Part shown: positions 48,254 to 57,938 of the stretch, in pieces
How positions within the stretch are numbered: the first letter of the stretch is position 1
How the letters are laid out: each line of letters opens with the position of its first letter
NCBI RefSeq assembly: GCF_003319125.1
Contig: NZ_QOHG01000012.1
Coordinates: 89,778 to 153,777, forward strand
Direction: 5' to 3'
Source: Blastococcus sp. TF02A-26
GTDB lineage: Bacteria > Actinomycetota > Actinomycetes > Mycobacteriales > Geodermatophilaceae
DNA: 64,000 nucleotides
The notes under the pieces: model-generated
What the model was told of the DNA's origin: nothing
Databases searched by the model: none
Seen by the model: only the letters and a program-made list of their open reading frames with translations
Translations under genes and position numbers: made by a program

Positions 48254-50485
48254 GTGACCACGGCCGAGAGTCCCCTGCCCGACGGCGCGACGGCCGACGC
48301 GGTCCTGTCCGAGGCGCTGCTGCGCTGCGCGGACGAGCCGATCGCCGTGCCGGGCGCCATCCAGCCGCACGGTGCGCTCCTGGCCGTGACCGAGCCGGAC
48401 CTGACCGTCGTGGTGGCCTCGGCGAACGCCGCCCGCGTGTTCGGCACGGACGTCGGGGGGCGCACGCTGGCGGAGCTGCTCGAGCCCGCCGACCTGCACC
48501 GGCTGCGCGCCGGGCTCGCGGGAGACGCCGGCGACCTGGCCGAGCTCAACCCGGTGCGGCTCGCCCTGCCCGGCGGCCCCGTCGACCTGGTGGTGCACCG
48601 CGCCGACGGGCTCCTGGTCACCGAGTGGGAGCTGCTGGAGGGCGCCGCGGAGGCGGGCCCGGCGTGGCACCGTCGGCTGCCGTCGGTGCTGCAGCGGCTG
48701 TCCGGAACCGCCACCCTGGAGGAGCTCACCGAGGTCCTCGCCCGTGACGTGCGGGCCCTCACCGGCTTCGACCGGGTCATGGTCAACCGCTTCGACCGGG
48801 ACTGGAACGGCGAGGTGGTCGCCGAGGACCGGCGGGCGGACCTCGAGCCGTTCCTCGGCCTCTGGTACCCGGCCGCCGACATCCCGGCGCAGGCACGGGC
48901 GCTGTACGCCACCAACTGGATGCGGCTGATCCCCGACGCCCGCTACACCCGGGTGCCGCTCGAGCCCGCCACCGTGCCCGCGACCGGGCGGCCGCTGGAC
49001 CTCTCCGGCGCGATGCTGCGCAGCGTCTCCCCGGTGCACCTGGAGTACCTGGCGAACATGGGCGTCGTTGCCTCGATGTCGGTGTCGCTGATCGACCGCG
49101 GGAGGCTGTGGGGCCTCATCGCCTGCCACCACTACGACGGTCCGCGCCGGCCGTCCTACACCGACCGGGTGGCCGCGGAGTTCCTCGGCCGGACCGCGTC
49201 GCTGCTGCTGCCCACGACGGTCGACGCCGCCGAGCAGGGGGACGTCGTCGGGGTGGCCCAGCGGTCGGCGGACCTCGTCGCCGCGGTCGGCCGGGCCGGG
49301 CGCACGCCGCTGCCCGCCCTCACCGAGGGTGGCGGGGGAGCGCCCTCCGTGCTCGGCCTGTTCCCGGCGACGGGGGCCGCCGTCCGGCTGGACGGGCGCC
49401 TGCGGCTGCTGGGGGAGACCCCACCGGCCGAGCGGGTCGGCCCGCTGGTCGAGGCGCTGCTGGCCGCGGGAGCCCCGGTCACCGACTCGCTGCCCCGGGT
49501 GCTGCCCGGCGCGGCCGACCTCGCCGGCACGGCCAGTGGGGTGCTCGCCGTCGGCCTGGACGGCGGGGACTTCCTCGCCTGGTTCCGGCCGGAGACCCCG
49601 CGCGAGGTCACGTGGGGCGGCAACCCGCACAAGACCGAGATCGCGGCGAGCGGCCGCCTCTCGCCGCGCCGGTCGTTCGAGGCGTGGACCGAGATCGTCC
49701 GCGGTACCGCCCGGCCGTGGCGGGAGCACGAGGTCGCGGCCGCCCGGTCGCTCGCCGAGCAGGTCGCCGTCGCCGGCCGGGTCCGGGCCGAGGAGGAGAA
49801 CCGGATGGCCGCCGCCCTGCAGCGCACCCTGCTGCTCGACGAGCTGCCCAAGGTGCCCGGCGTCGACCTCGCCGCCCGCTACCTGCCCAGTGCCGACGAC
49901 GTCGTGGGCGGGGACTGGTACGACCTCGTGCCGCTGCCCAGCGGCCGGGTGTCGTTCGTGCTGGGCGACGTCGCCGGCCACGGGCTGACCGCGGCGGCCG
50001 TGACCGCCCAGCTGCGGCACGCCCTGCGCGCGACGCTGCTGCGCGACCTCGGGCCGGGGACGGCGCTGGCGGAGCTGAACCGGCTGCTCACCGCCCTGCT
50101 GCCCGGGGAGATGGCCACCGCGGTCGTCGCCGAGCTCGACCCGGCCACCGGCGAGGTCGCCATCGCCAGCGCCGGACACCTGCCCGTGCTCTCCACCACC
50201 GCCGGGTTCCTGCGCGCCGGTCGCGGTCCCGCGCTGGGCATCCTCGACGACGCCGAGTACGCCGAGACGCGGCTGCGGCTGACCGGCGACGAGCGCCTGC
50301 TGTTGTTCAGCGACGGGCTGGTGGAGCGCCGCGGCGAGCCGGTGGACGCCGGGCTCTCGGTCCTGGAGTCCGCGGCGACGGCGGAGGGCGCCGACGTCTC
50401 GGCCGTCCTGGACGCCGTCCTCGCGGTGCTGGACCCGCCGGACACCGATGACGTCACCCTCCTCGGCCTCGGCCGGGTCGGCTGA
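48254..50485 (+). CDS. Bacteriophytochrome with SpoIIE/PP2C-type phosphatase output, 743 aa
   Basis: Photosensory core plus serine phosphatase. PAS (about 20-125) with biliverdin-attachment Cys25 in LLRCADEPIAVPGAIQPHGA; GAF (about 145-315) with Asp209 in AADIPAQAR, His262 in SPVHLEYLANMG and His292 in LIACHHYDG, matching D207, H260 and H290 of the Deinococcus phytochrome with a constant offset; PHY (about 330-500) with the tongue motifs WGGNPHK and PRRSFEAW. A coiled linker AEEENRMAAALQRTLLLDEL leads to the SpoIIE domain (about 530-740) with GGDWYDL and LGDVAGHGLTAAAV metal-binding Asp residues. There is no histidine kinase domain. Red/far-red light would thus gate dephosphorylation of the STAS protein encoded just upstream. 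Confidence 0.94.
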   Translation: MTTAESPLPDGATADAVLSEALLRCADEPIAVPGAIQPHGALLAVTEPDLTVVVASANAARVFGTDVGGRTLAELLEPADLHRLRAGLAGDAGDLAELNPVRLALPGGPVDLVVHRADGLLVTEWELLEGAAEAGPAWHRRLPSVLQRLSGTATLEELTEVLARDVRALTGFDRVMVNRFDRDWNGEVVAEDRRADLEPFLGLWYPAADIPAQARALYATNWMRLIPDARYTRVPLEPATVPATGRPLDLSGAMLRSVSPVHLEYLANMGVVASMSVSLIDRGRLWGLIACHHYDGPRRPSYTDRVAAEFLGRTASLLLPTTVDAAEQGDVVGVAQRSADLVAAVGRAGRTPLPALTEGGGGAPSVLGLFPATGAAVRLDGRLRLLGETPPAERVGPLVEALLAAGAPVTDSLPRVLPGAADLAGTASGVLAVGLDGGDFLAWFRPETPREVTWGGNPHKTEIAASGRLSPRRSFEAWTEIVRGTARPWREHEVAAARSLAEQVAVAGRVRAEEENRMAAALQRTLLLDELPKVPGVDLAARYLPSADDVVGGDWYDLVPLPSGRVSFVLGDVAGHGLTAAAVTAQLRHALRATLLRDLGPGTALAELNRLLTALLPGEMATAVVAELDPATGEVAIASAGHLPVLSTTAGFLRAGRGPALGILDDAEYAETRLRLTGDERLLLFSDGLVERRGEPVDAGLSVLESAATAEGADVSAVLDAVLAVLDPPDTDDVTLLGLGRVG

Positions 50486-50486
50486 C

Positions 50487-51785
50487 TCAGACCAGGAAGC
50501 GGTAGGCCGTCGTCCCGGGCGCGAGGTGCTGGATGCGCAGCGGACTGGTCTCGATGCGCGCCAGCAGCGCGGTCAGGTCCGCGGCGCTGCCGACCTCGAT
50601 GCCGGTCAGCGCGGCGCCGGTCTCGCGGTTGTCCCGCTTGACGTACTCGAACAGCACGATGTCGTCGTCGGGGCCGAGGACCTCGTCGAGGAAGCGGCGG
50701 AGTGCGCCCGGCTCCTGCGGGAACTCGACGAGGAAGTAGTGCTTGAGCCCCCGGTGTACCAGTGACCGCTCGATGACCTCGGCGTACCGGCTGACGTCGT
50801 TGTTGCCGCCCGACAGCAGGCAGACCACGGTCTGCCCCGGCTCGACGGTGACGAGACCACCGGTGAGGGCTGCGGTCGCCATGGCCCCGGCGGGCTCGGC
50901 GATGACGCCGTCGACCTGGTAGAGCTCGAGCATCTCGGTGCAGATCTGGCCCTCGGGGACGGAGACCAGCTCCGCACCGCAGTCGCGGACCAGCGGGAAC
51001 GTCAGGTCGCCGGCCCGGCGGACGGCGGCGCCGTCGACGAAGGTGTCGATCTCGGGCAGCTCCACCGGGTGCCCGGCGGCCAGGGCCGCGGTCATGTTCG
51101 CCGCGCCGGCCGGCTCGACGCCGACCAGCCGGGTGCCGGGGCTGTGCTCGGCGAGCCACGTGCCGGCGCCGGCGAGCAGCCCGCCACCGCCCACCGGCAG
51201 GACGACGACGTCCGGGCGCTGCGGCAGCTGCTCCAGCAGCTCGACGGCGACCGTGGCCTGGCCGGCGATCGTGCCCGGCGCGTCGAAGGCGGGCACCAGC
51301 GTGCCGCCGGTGGCGCTGGCGTGCCGGGCGGCCGCGGCGGCGGCGTCGTCGTAGGTGTCGCCGGAGACCACCAGCTCGACCAGGCCCTTCCCCAGGGCGG
51401 TGATCCGCTGCCGCTTCTGCCGCGGGGTGGTGCCCGGCACGAAGACGTAGCCCCGGACCCCGAGGGCGGCGCAGGCGTGGGCCACGCCCTGGCCGTGGTT
51501 GCCGGCGCTGGCGCACACGACCCCGGCGGCGCGGGCGGCGTCGTCCAGCCGGCTGATGGTCGTGTACGCGCCACGGATCTTGTAGGAGCGGCCGATCTGC
51601 AGGTCCTCCCGCTTGATCCACACCTCGGCGCCGGTCAGGGCGGAGAGCCGGGCGTTGCGCTGGAGAGGGGTGCGGTGCGCGATGCCGGCCAGCCGGCGGA
51701 CCGCGTCGTCGACGTCGGCGGTGAAGCTCACCGCTCCATCCTCGCCGAGCGCGCTGTCTGCGCCGGTCACCGGGCGGGGTGACAT
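50487..51785 (-). CDS. ilvA: Threonine dehydratase (threonine ammonia-lyase), 432 aa
   Basis: PLP fold-type II enzyme: Schiff-base Lys in GRSYKIRGAYTTI (about 68), ASAGNHGQGVAHACAALG, the glycine loop LPVGGGGLLAG, and Ser/Gly region LLSGGNNDVSRY. The C-terminal about 85 residues (HYFLVEFPQEPGALRRFLDE ...) are the single ACT-like regulatory domain of the short biosynthetic form. Deaminates threonine to 2-oxobutanoate for isoleucine synthesis. It lies 9 bases after the helicase gene on the same strand, and its stop is 1 base from the convergent phytochrome stop. Confidence 0.93.
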   Translation of the reverse strand: MSPRPVTGADSALGEDGAVSFTADVDDAVRRLAGIAHRTPLQRNARLSALTGAEVWIKREDLQIGRSYKIRGAYTTISRLDDAARAAGVVCASAGNHGQGVAHACAALGVRGYVFVPGTTPRQKRQRITALGKGLVELVVSGDTYDDAAAAAARHASATGGTLVPAFDAPGTIAGQATVAVELLEQLPQRPDVVVLPVGGGGLLAGAGTWLAEHSPGTRLVGVEPAGAANMTAALAAGHPVELPEIDTFVDGAAVRRAGDLTFPLVRDCGAELVSVPEGQICTEMLELYQVDGVIAEPAGAMATAALTGGLVTVEPGQTVVCLLSGGNNDVSRYAEVIERSLVHRGLKHYFLVEFPQEPGALRRFLDEVLGPDDDIVLFEYVKRDNRETGAALTGIEVGSAADLTALLARIETSPLRIQHLAPGTTAYRFLV

Positions 51786-51794
51786 GCCTCCCGG

Positions 51795-54700
51795 TCAGGT
51801 CGTGGGCGGGAGCAGCGTGCCGTCGTCGGTGCGGGTCAGGCGGCCGGTCGCGACGGCGAGCTCCGCGGCCCGCTCGAGCAGCGGGGTGAGCGACGGGGTG
51901 CGACGGCGGTAGCCGAAGACCTCCGCGGTGCGCACGAACAGCTCGTCCGCGGTGGTGCCGGCCGCCGGGCAGAGCGCCGCCATCGCGTTGGCGACCTCCT
52001 CCGGCGCGACGTGCTCCAGCGGCCGGTCGGCGCTCGTGGCCTGGCGCCGGAACGCCCGCCAGGTCGCCCGGTCCACGCTCGACGGCCACACGAAGTCACC
52101 GGCGAGGACGTCGGCGGGCAGCAGCGCCAGCAGCGCGTCGCGGCGGGTCTCGGTGACCCGGGTCAGCCCGTGCGCAGCGGCCGCCAGCCGGGTCAGCCGG
52201 TCGCGGTGCACCGGTCCCTCGGCGCGGAGGCCGGCCCCCAGCACCCGCCGGACGGCGCGGGCGGTCGCGGGGTCGGCGAGCTGGTCGAGCGCCTTGCGGT
52301 CCCCGGCCGGCTTCGGCGTCCACGGCACGAAGCGCTGCTCGCCGTCCAGCGCCGGAGTGGGCGGGGTGCGGCCGGCCGGGCGACGGGCGGGCCGGGCGGG
52401 CGGCGGCTCGGCGTCGGTACCGGCGGGGGCCGGGTCCGCCGGAGCGGTCTCCGGCCCCGGCGCGATCACGGTGAGCTCCGCCCGCACCGGCGGCGCGGGC
52501 TGGACCGCGGGGGCCAGGGCCGCGGCGGACCGCAGCGCCGCCATCGGCGGCGCGGAGGGGGCCGGCGGCGTCGCCGGGCCGTCGTCGACGACCACGAGGA
52601 CCGGGCGCACCCGCGGCACCTGGGGCACGGAGGGCTCCGGATCCGGCGCGGCGGTCGCGGGCTGGGCGGCGGGCGCGGGGGAGGCGGGCGCGGGGGACGC
52701 GGGAGCGGCCGGTGCGACCGACCGGGTCGCGGCGACCAGGTGGTCGAGCACCGCCTCGCGGTCACGCAGCCACGAGGGGAGCCAGACCCGCTCCACGGCC
52801 GGCCAGCGCAGCATCCCGCCCAGCACCTCGACGGGCAGGCCGTCGCGGTCGCCGACGGTGCCCCGCCGGGCCCAGGCGGGTCCGTCGAGCAGCACGGCCA
52901 TCACCGGGGTGTCCGGGGCCTCGGGCGCGCTGACCGACAGGTCGATGCGGAACTCCGACAGGCCGACGTCGGTACGCACCTCGAGCCCCCGTCCGCGCAG
53001 TGCGTCGGCGATCTCCTCGCGGTGCCGGTCGAGGGTGGTCAGCGGGCGCGCGTCGCGGGGGAGGGCGTCGGTGCCGAGCGCCGCGAGGTCGAGGTAGGCG
53101 CGCAGGTGCTTCACCCCGACCGACGCCGTCTGCTCGGCGCGCAGCTGGGCCGGGTCGAAGGAGGTGAAGACGACGACCTGGCGGCGGGCGCGGGTGATCG
53201 CCACGTTGAGCCGGCGCTCGCCGCCCACCCGGTTGAGCGGACCGAAGTTCAGCGGCAGCACCCCGCGGTCGTCCGGGCTGAAGCCGGTCGAGAAGAAGAC
53301 GACGTCGCGCTCGTCGCCCTGGACGTTCTCCAGGTTCTTGACGAACAGCCCCTCGCCGTCGGTCCGGTCCAGGGCCTCGACCAGCCGCTCGTCGTCGGCG
53401 TCGCGGAGCAGCCCCTCGATGTAGGAGCGCTGCTGGGCGTTGAAGGTGACCACGCCGATCGAGGGCAGCGTGTCCGGCGAGAGGTCGAACCGCCGGCGGA
53501 TCTCCGCGACGACGGCCTTGGCCTCCATCGGGTTGGTGCGCAGCAGCCGCCCGGCGCCGGAGCGGTGGAAGGTGCCGTGCACCCGCACCAGCGAGACCCC
53601 GCGGCCGTCGGGCTCCGCCGAGGACCGCCCGTGGGTGGGCGCCGGGAACGACGACAGCCGGTTCTCGTAGTAGTTGGTGTTGCTGAAGGCGATGAGCGAC
53701 TCGTCCTGGCTGCGGTAGTGCCACGACAGCCACTGGCGCGGCACCCGGGCCTGCACGCACTCGGAGAGGATCGACTCCTCGTCCTCGACCGTCGTCCCGA
53801 GGAGGTCGACCGGGTCGTCGTCGCCACCGGTCGCCGGCTCGGCGAACGACGTGGGCGGCATCTGCCGGCTGTCGCCGACGACGACCGCCGCCCGGGCCCG
53901 GCCCAGGGCCCCGACCGCGTCGGCGACCCGGATCTGCGACGCCTCGTCGAAGACGACCAGGTCGAACAGCCCGGCGCGGGCCGGGAAGAACCGGGCCACC
54001 GAGTCGGGGCTGACCAGGACGCACGGCGTGACGGCCGTGACCAGGTCGGCGTACTTCTCCAGCAGCCCGCGCACGCCCAGCCCCCGGCGGGACCGCGCCA
54101 GCTCCCGCTGCAGCGCCCCCACCCGGCCGTCGCCGGAGTGCGCGTCGAAGGGGCGGGCGGCCAGCAGGTCCGCGGGCAGCGCGGCGGCCAGGTGCCGGCG
54201 GACGGCGCGGGAGGCGGCGGCGAACCGGCCGATCGCCTTCTCGTGCACCTCGGCGTCGAAGGCGTCCAGCCCGGAGGCGTCCCGGCGCTCGGTCACCGAG
54301 GTCACCGCGACGCCGTGCTCGAAGGCGCGCAGCGCGTCGTCGGCGGGCAGTTCGCCCCGGACGAGCACCGTGCGGGCGTCGGTCAGGCCGACCGCGCGCA
54401 GCGGCTCGAGGGTGTCGAGGAACGAGGCCCAGCGGCGCAGCGACATCAGGCCGGTGTGCTCGACCCCCCGCTCGGGCCGGGTCATCGTCCAGCGGAAGAC
54501 CAGGCCGTCGTCGCCGCACCAGGCGGCCAGCCGGCGCGCGTCGCTGCCGCACACGGTGAGCAGTGCGGTGAGGGTGTCGCGCAGCCGGGCGACGGCGTCC
54601 GCGGCCGCCGCGTCGGGTCCCGGCCCTGCGACGACGTAGCGGCGCAGCTGGACGGCGAACTCGCTGGCGCTGTCGACCAGGGCCCCGGACCGGCGCAGCC

Positions 54701-57700
54701 AGTCCACCTGCCTCTCGAGCACGTCCGGCGCCAGCAACGGGTTCCAGTCCGGCGGGACCGACAGGCCGGGGATCACCGCGGCGCGGGCGGCCAGCTGGGC
54801 GGCGGCGGTCTGCAGCCGCCACAGCGACGCGGCGAGGTCCGGGACGTCCCGCAGCCGCAGCTTCACGTCCGGCCGCAGCACCGGCGCGAGCTTCTCGCGG
54901 ACCACGGCGAGGCCGCGCCGACGGGCCAGCCAGGTCGCCGCCTGCGCGGTCTGCGCCTCGACGTACAGGTCGGCCAGCGGCAGCGCGAGCGCCTCGGGGG
55001 TCGCGACGTCGAGACCGGGGTGCACGCCGGTGGCGAAGGCCGCGACCTCGGCGAGCACCTGCGTCGTGGCCGCCGCCCACCGCGCGGTCGGGACCTCGTC
55101 GAGCACGTCGAGCGTGGTCGGCGGGCCGGAGAGGAGGTGGGCCAGCCCGTCGAGGTCGGCCGGGGTGCACACCTCGCGCAGCGCGCGGGCCAGGTGGTCC
55201 TCGGTGGGCAGCGCGCGGATGGCGGCGTCGACGGCGGCCGCGGCCTGCTGGGCGGCCAGCAGGTCCACTCCCGGGGTGTCGACGAACGCCCACGCGTGCC
55301 GGGGGGAGGGGCGTGTGAGGTCGGCGACGTCGGGCAGCAGCGCCAGCGCCCGCCGGACGGCGGCGAGGTCGTCGGCCGCGGCCGCGGCGACCACCGGAGC
55401 CGGGACGGGCAGCAGGGGCGTGTCGTCGGCGAGGACGAGCAGCGCCGTCCGCGCCGAGTAGTAGGAGAGCCCGGCGGCGTTGGGCGCGTGCAGCCGCTCG
55501 GCGTAGCGGGCCAGCGTGCGGCGGGCGGCGCGCAGGCCCTCGGCGTCGGCACGCAGGCCCTGCCGGTCGACGGCGACGGCGTGCTCCAGGGCCGCCTTGA
55601 CCTGCGCCCGCACCGCGGCGGCCTTGCTGCCCTTGTCGTGCAGGTCGAGCGCGAACGGACCCATGCCGACGGCGTCGAGTCGGCGGGCCACCACGTCGAG
55701 CGCCGCCCGCTTCTCGGCCACGAACAGCACGCGCTTGCCGTCGGCGACGGCGCGGGTCAGCAGGTTGGTGATGGTCTGCGACTTGCCGGTGCCGGGCGGG
55801 CCCTCCAGCACGAAGGTGCGCCCGGCACCGGCCTCGGCGATGGCGCGCAGCTGCGAGGCGTCGGCCGGGACGGGACACTGGGCGGCGAGCTCGTCGAGGT
55901 CGACGGTGCCGGCGGTGTCCGGCGCCGGGTCGGCGAACGCCTCGGTGGGCCCGTGCAGCAGGTGCGCGACCAGCGGGTTCTCGGCGAAGTCGGCCCAGTG
56001 CTCGTCGAGGTCGCGCCAGAGCCGGTACTTGGCGAACTGGAGGACGGCGAGGTCGGCGGTCGGCTCGACCCGGTGGGGGAGCCCGGCCTCGGCCAGCGCC
56101 TGGCGCATCGCGTCCAGGGCGCGGTCCAGCGCGATCCCGGTGCCGTCGCCCTCGGGCTCGGCGAGGCCGGGCACCACCAGCCCGTGCACCTGGCGGAGCT
56201 TCTCCAGCAGGCAGTAGTTGGGGGTGCTGCTGCCGGTGTCGTCGACGGTCAGCCGGTAGCCGCCGCCGCGGGAGGCGGCGGTGAGCACGACCGGGACCAG
56301 CACGAGCGGCGAGCGCAGCGGCCGGCCGTCCAGCTCCCAGACCAGGCTGCCCAGGGCGAGGTACAGGTTGTTGGCGCCGGTCTCCTCGCGGACGGTCTTG
56401 GCCTTGTAGGCCAGGCCGCGCAGGCGGGGGAGGTAACCGCCCTCGGTGACGTCGGCGTGCACCGACCGCCGCTCGGTCAGCGTCTCGGTCAGCAGCTCCT
56501 CGGGCAGCTCGCGGGCGCTGGCCGCACCGCGCTCCCGGTGCACCGCGGCCAGCCGGTCCGACGGCAGCAGGGAGACCGTGGTGCCGCCGGAGAGCATGTC
56601 CTCGAGCGCGGCCAGGGCGCCGGCGGGAACGGTCAACGGCAGCCCGGACCGCTCCGTGTAGTTGATCAGCCGGTTGCGCAGCGAGAGGTCGAGCAGCGCG
56701 TTCTTCCACTGCTGCACGCGCCCCGGGGCCTCGGGCCGGCCGTGCCGGCGCACCGGCCGGTCGCCGTCGGCGCCCGTCGGCTGCGTCGGGCGGGGCGCGG
56801 CGCCGTGCACCGCCGGCCGGTACTCGACGACGTGCACGGTGCCGTCGGTGCCCCGGGTCCGCGCCGGCAGCGGCACGATCCCGTCCCGCCGGGCCCGGTA
56901 GACGTCGGTGACGCCGACGATCCGGTCCAGCCCCTCGGGCCCGCGCCCGAGCCCGCCGGTCAGCCAGGCGGAGTAGGCGGCGCGGTGCAGCTCCTCGGCG
57001 TCCGGCAGCGGCGCGGCCTCGCCACGGGAGGTGAGGAGAGTCGTCTCGACCAGCCGCACGTAGCCGAGGTCGACCAGGTTCACCAGCGGCGCGACGTCGG
57101 TGGTGGCGGCGCTCTCCGCGCTGCGCTCCTCCCGCCAGTAGCCGAGGAAGGCGTGACCGTCCCCCACCCACAGCAGCGGCCGGATGCCGGCGTGCTCCAG
57201 CGCCGCGGCCAGCACGACCACGGTGTCCAGGCAGGTGCCGACCCGGCCGTCGAGCACGTCACCCGGCGTGCGGATCTTCTGGCCGACGTCGGCCCAGCTG
57301 GCCGGCGGCTCGCTGTAGCGGATGTCCCGGGCGGCCATGGCGGTGGCGAGCGCCGACACGATCTGGTCGACCCGCTCCGGCCCGGCCTGGTACCCCTGCA
57401 CCGACGGGTCGCCGGTGCGGTCGGCCAGCAGCGTCGCGGCCTCGTCGAGCAGGTGCGCGACCGCCGGGTGGTTGGGCAGGACGTGCGCGGCGAGCATCTC
57501 CAGGGCCAGCGGCGCGGGGGTCGCCAGCCACTGGCTGGCGGCCAGCACCTGCACCGGCAGCGCCGTCCCGCCGACGTCGTCGCCGTCGACCAGGACGTCG
57601 ATCTCGATGGAGCCCGGCCGCTGTTCCTCGATCTGCAGCATCGCTGCGGGGTCCATGACCAGGCCGACGTCGCCCAGCACGGTCGTCCGCCCGGCGTCCA

Positions 57701-57938
57701 GGTCGACCAGCCGCTCGACCGCGCCGCCGATGGGGCCCTCGGCGTCGAGCACCTGCAGGCGGACGGTGGCCGCCCGCGCGGCGCCGCCGTGGTTGGTGAG
57801 GGTCAGCCTGGAGACCACCGGGACCCGGTTGTGCGCGAGCGCGTAGGAGAGCACCGGCGTGCTCGTCGCCGAGATCGCCACCGCCGGCCGCGCGCTGCCG
57901 GCGGCAGCGGGGGCCGGGCGGACCGGAGTGGTGCTCAC
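51795..57938 (-). CDS. Giant multidomain SF1 helicase with transglutaminase-like, DUF4011, Vsr-like nuclease and DUF3320-like domains, 2047 aa
   Basis: Order: Ig-like N-terminus (about 20-140); a transglutaminase/cysteine-protease-like unit with Cys at about 234 (GTCLDTVVVLAAALEHAG) and His at about 259 (GDGHAFLGYW); DUF4011 from about 405 (WKNALLDLSLRNRLINYTER); SF1 helicase with Walker A GPPGTGKSQT (about 712), DEAS box LVVFDEASQIRVAD (about 1330), VVVGDSRQMPPTSF, LSWHYRSQDESLIAFSN, VQGDERDVVFFSTGF and motif VI LNVAITRARRQVVVF (about 1580); a Vsr/MTES_1575-type nuclease fold (about 1650-1725: SEFRIDLSV, VMAVLLDGPAW); a Pro/Ala-rich linker (about 1730-1870); a C-terminal helical DUF3320-like region. 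Related COG1112 helicases occur in phage-defence loci. GTG start at 57938. Intact. Confidence 0.88.
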   Translation of the reverse strand: MSTTPVRPAPAAAGSARPAVAISATSTPVLSYALAHNRVPVVSRLTLTNHGGAARAATVRLQVLDAEGPIGGAVERLVDLDAGRTTVLGDVGLVMDPAAMLQIEEQRPGSIEIDVLVDGDDVGGTALPVQVLAASQWLATPAPLALEMLAAHVLPNHPAVAHLLDEAATLLADRTGDPSVQGYQAGPERVDQIVSALATAMAARDIRYSEPPASWADVGQKIRTPGDVLDGRVGTCLDTVVVLAAALEHAGIRPLLWVGDGHAFLGYWREERSAESAATTDVAPLVNLVDLGYVRLVETTLLTSRGEAAPLPDAEELHRAAYSAWLTGGLGRGPEGLDRIVGVTDVYRARRDGIVPLPARTRGTDGTVHVVEYRPAVHGAAPRPTQPTGADGDRPVRRHGRPEAPGRVQQWKNALLDLSLRNRLINYTERSGLPLTVPAGALAALEDMLSGGTTVSLLPSDRLAAVHRERGAASARELPEELLTETLTERRSVHADVTEGGYLPRLRGLAYKAKTVREETGANNLYLALGSLVWELDGRPLRSPLVLVPVVLTAASRGGGYRLTVDDTGSSTPNYCLLEKLRQVHGLVVPGLAEPEGDGTGIALDRALDAMRQALAEAGLPHRVEPTADLAVLQFAKYRLWRDLDEHWADFAENPLVAHLLHGPTEAFADPAPDTAGTVDLDELAAQCPVPADASQLRAIAEAGAGRTFVLEGPPGTGKSQTITNLLTRAVADGKRVLFVAEKRAALDVVARRLDAVGMGPFALDLHDKGSKAAAVRAQVKAALEHAVAVDRQGLRADAEGLRAARRTLARYAERLHAPNAAGLSYYSARTALLVLADDTPLLPVPAPVVAAAAADDLAAVRRALALLPDVADLTRPSPRHAWAFVDTPGVDLLAAQQAAAAVDAAIRALPTEDHLARALREVCTPADLDGLAHLLSGPPTTLDVLDEVPTARWAAATTQVLAEVAAFATGVHPGLDVATPEALALPLADLYVEAQTAQAATWLARRRGLAVVREKLAPVLRPDVKLRLRDVPDLAASLWRLQTAAAQLAARAAVIPGLSVPPDWNPLLAPDVLERQVDWLRRSGALVDSASEFAVQLRRYVVAGPGPDAAAADAVARLRDTLTALLTVCGSDARRLAAWCGDDGLVFRWTMTRPERGVEHTGLMSLRRWASFLDTLEPLRAVGLTDARTVLVRGELPADDALRAFEHGVAVTSVTERRDASGLDAFDAEVHEKAIGRFAAASRAVRRHLAAALPADLLAARPFDAHSGDGRVGALQRELARSRRGLGVRGLLEKYADLVTAVTPCVLVSPDSVARFFPARAGLFDLVVFDEASQIRVADAVGALGRARAAVVVGDSRQMPPTSFAEPATGGDDDPVDLLGTTVEDEESILSECVQARVPRQWLSWHYRSQDESLIAFSNTNYYENRLSSFPAPTHGRSSAEPDGRGVSLVRVHGTFHRSGAGRLLRTNPMEAKAVVAEIRRRFDLSPDTLPSIGVVTFNAQQRSYIEGLLRDADDERLVEALDRTDGEGLFVKNLENVQGDERDVVFFSTGFSPDDRGVLPLNFGPLNRVGGERRLNVAITRARRQVVVFTSFDPAQLRAEQTASVGVKHLRAYLDLAALGTDALPRDARPLTTLDRHREEIADALRGRGLEVRTDVGLSEFRIDLSVSAPEAPDTPVMAVLLDGPAWARRGTVGDRDGLPVEVLGGMLRWPAVERVWLPSWLRDREAVLDHLVAATRSVAPAAPASPAPASPAPAAQPATAAPDPEPSVPQVPRVRPVLVVVDDGPATPPAPSAPPMAALRSAAALAPAVQPAPPVRAELTVIAPGPETAPADPAPAGTDAEPPPARPARRPAGRTPPTPALDGEQRFVPWTPKPAGDRKALDQLADPATARAVRRVLGAGLRAEGPVHRDRLTRLAAAAHGLTRVTETRRDALLALLPADVLAGDFVWPSSVDRATWRAFRRQATSADRPLEHVAPEEVANAMAALCPAAGTTADELFVRTAEVFGYRRRTPSLTPLLERAAELAVATGRLTRTDDGTLLPPTT

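Noticed and set aside
48254..50485. Ordinary histidine-kinase phytochrome
   Set aside because: No HisKA or HATPase domain follows PHY; the C-terminal third has SpoIIE/PP2C motifs instead.
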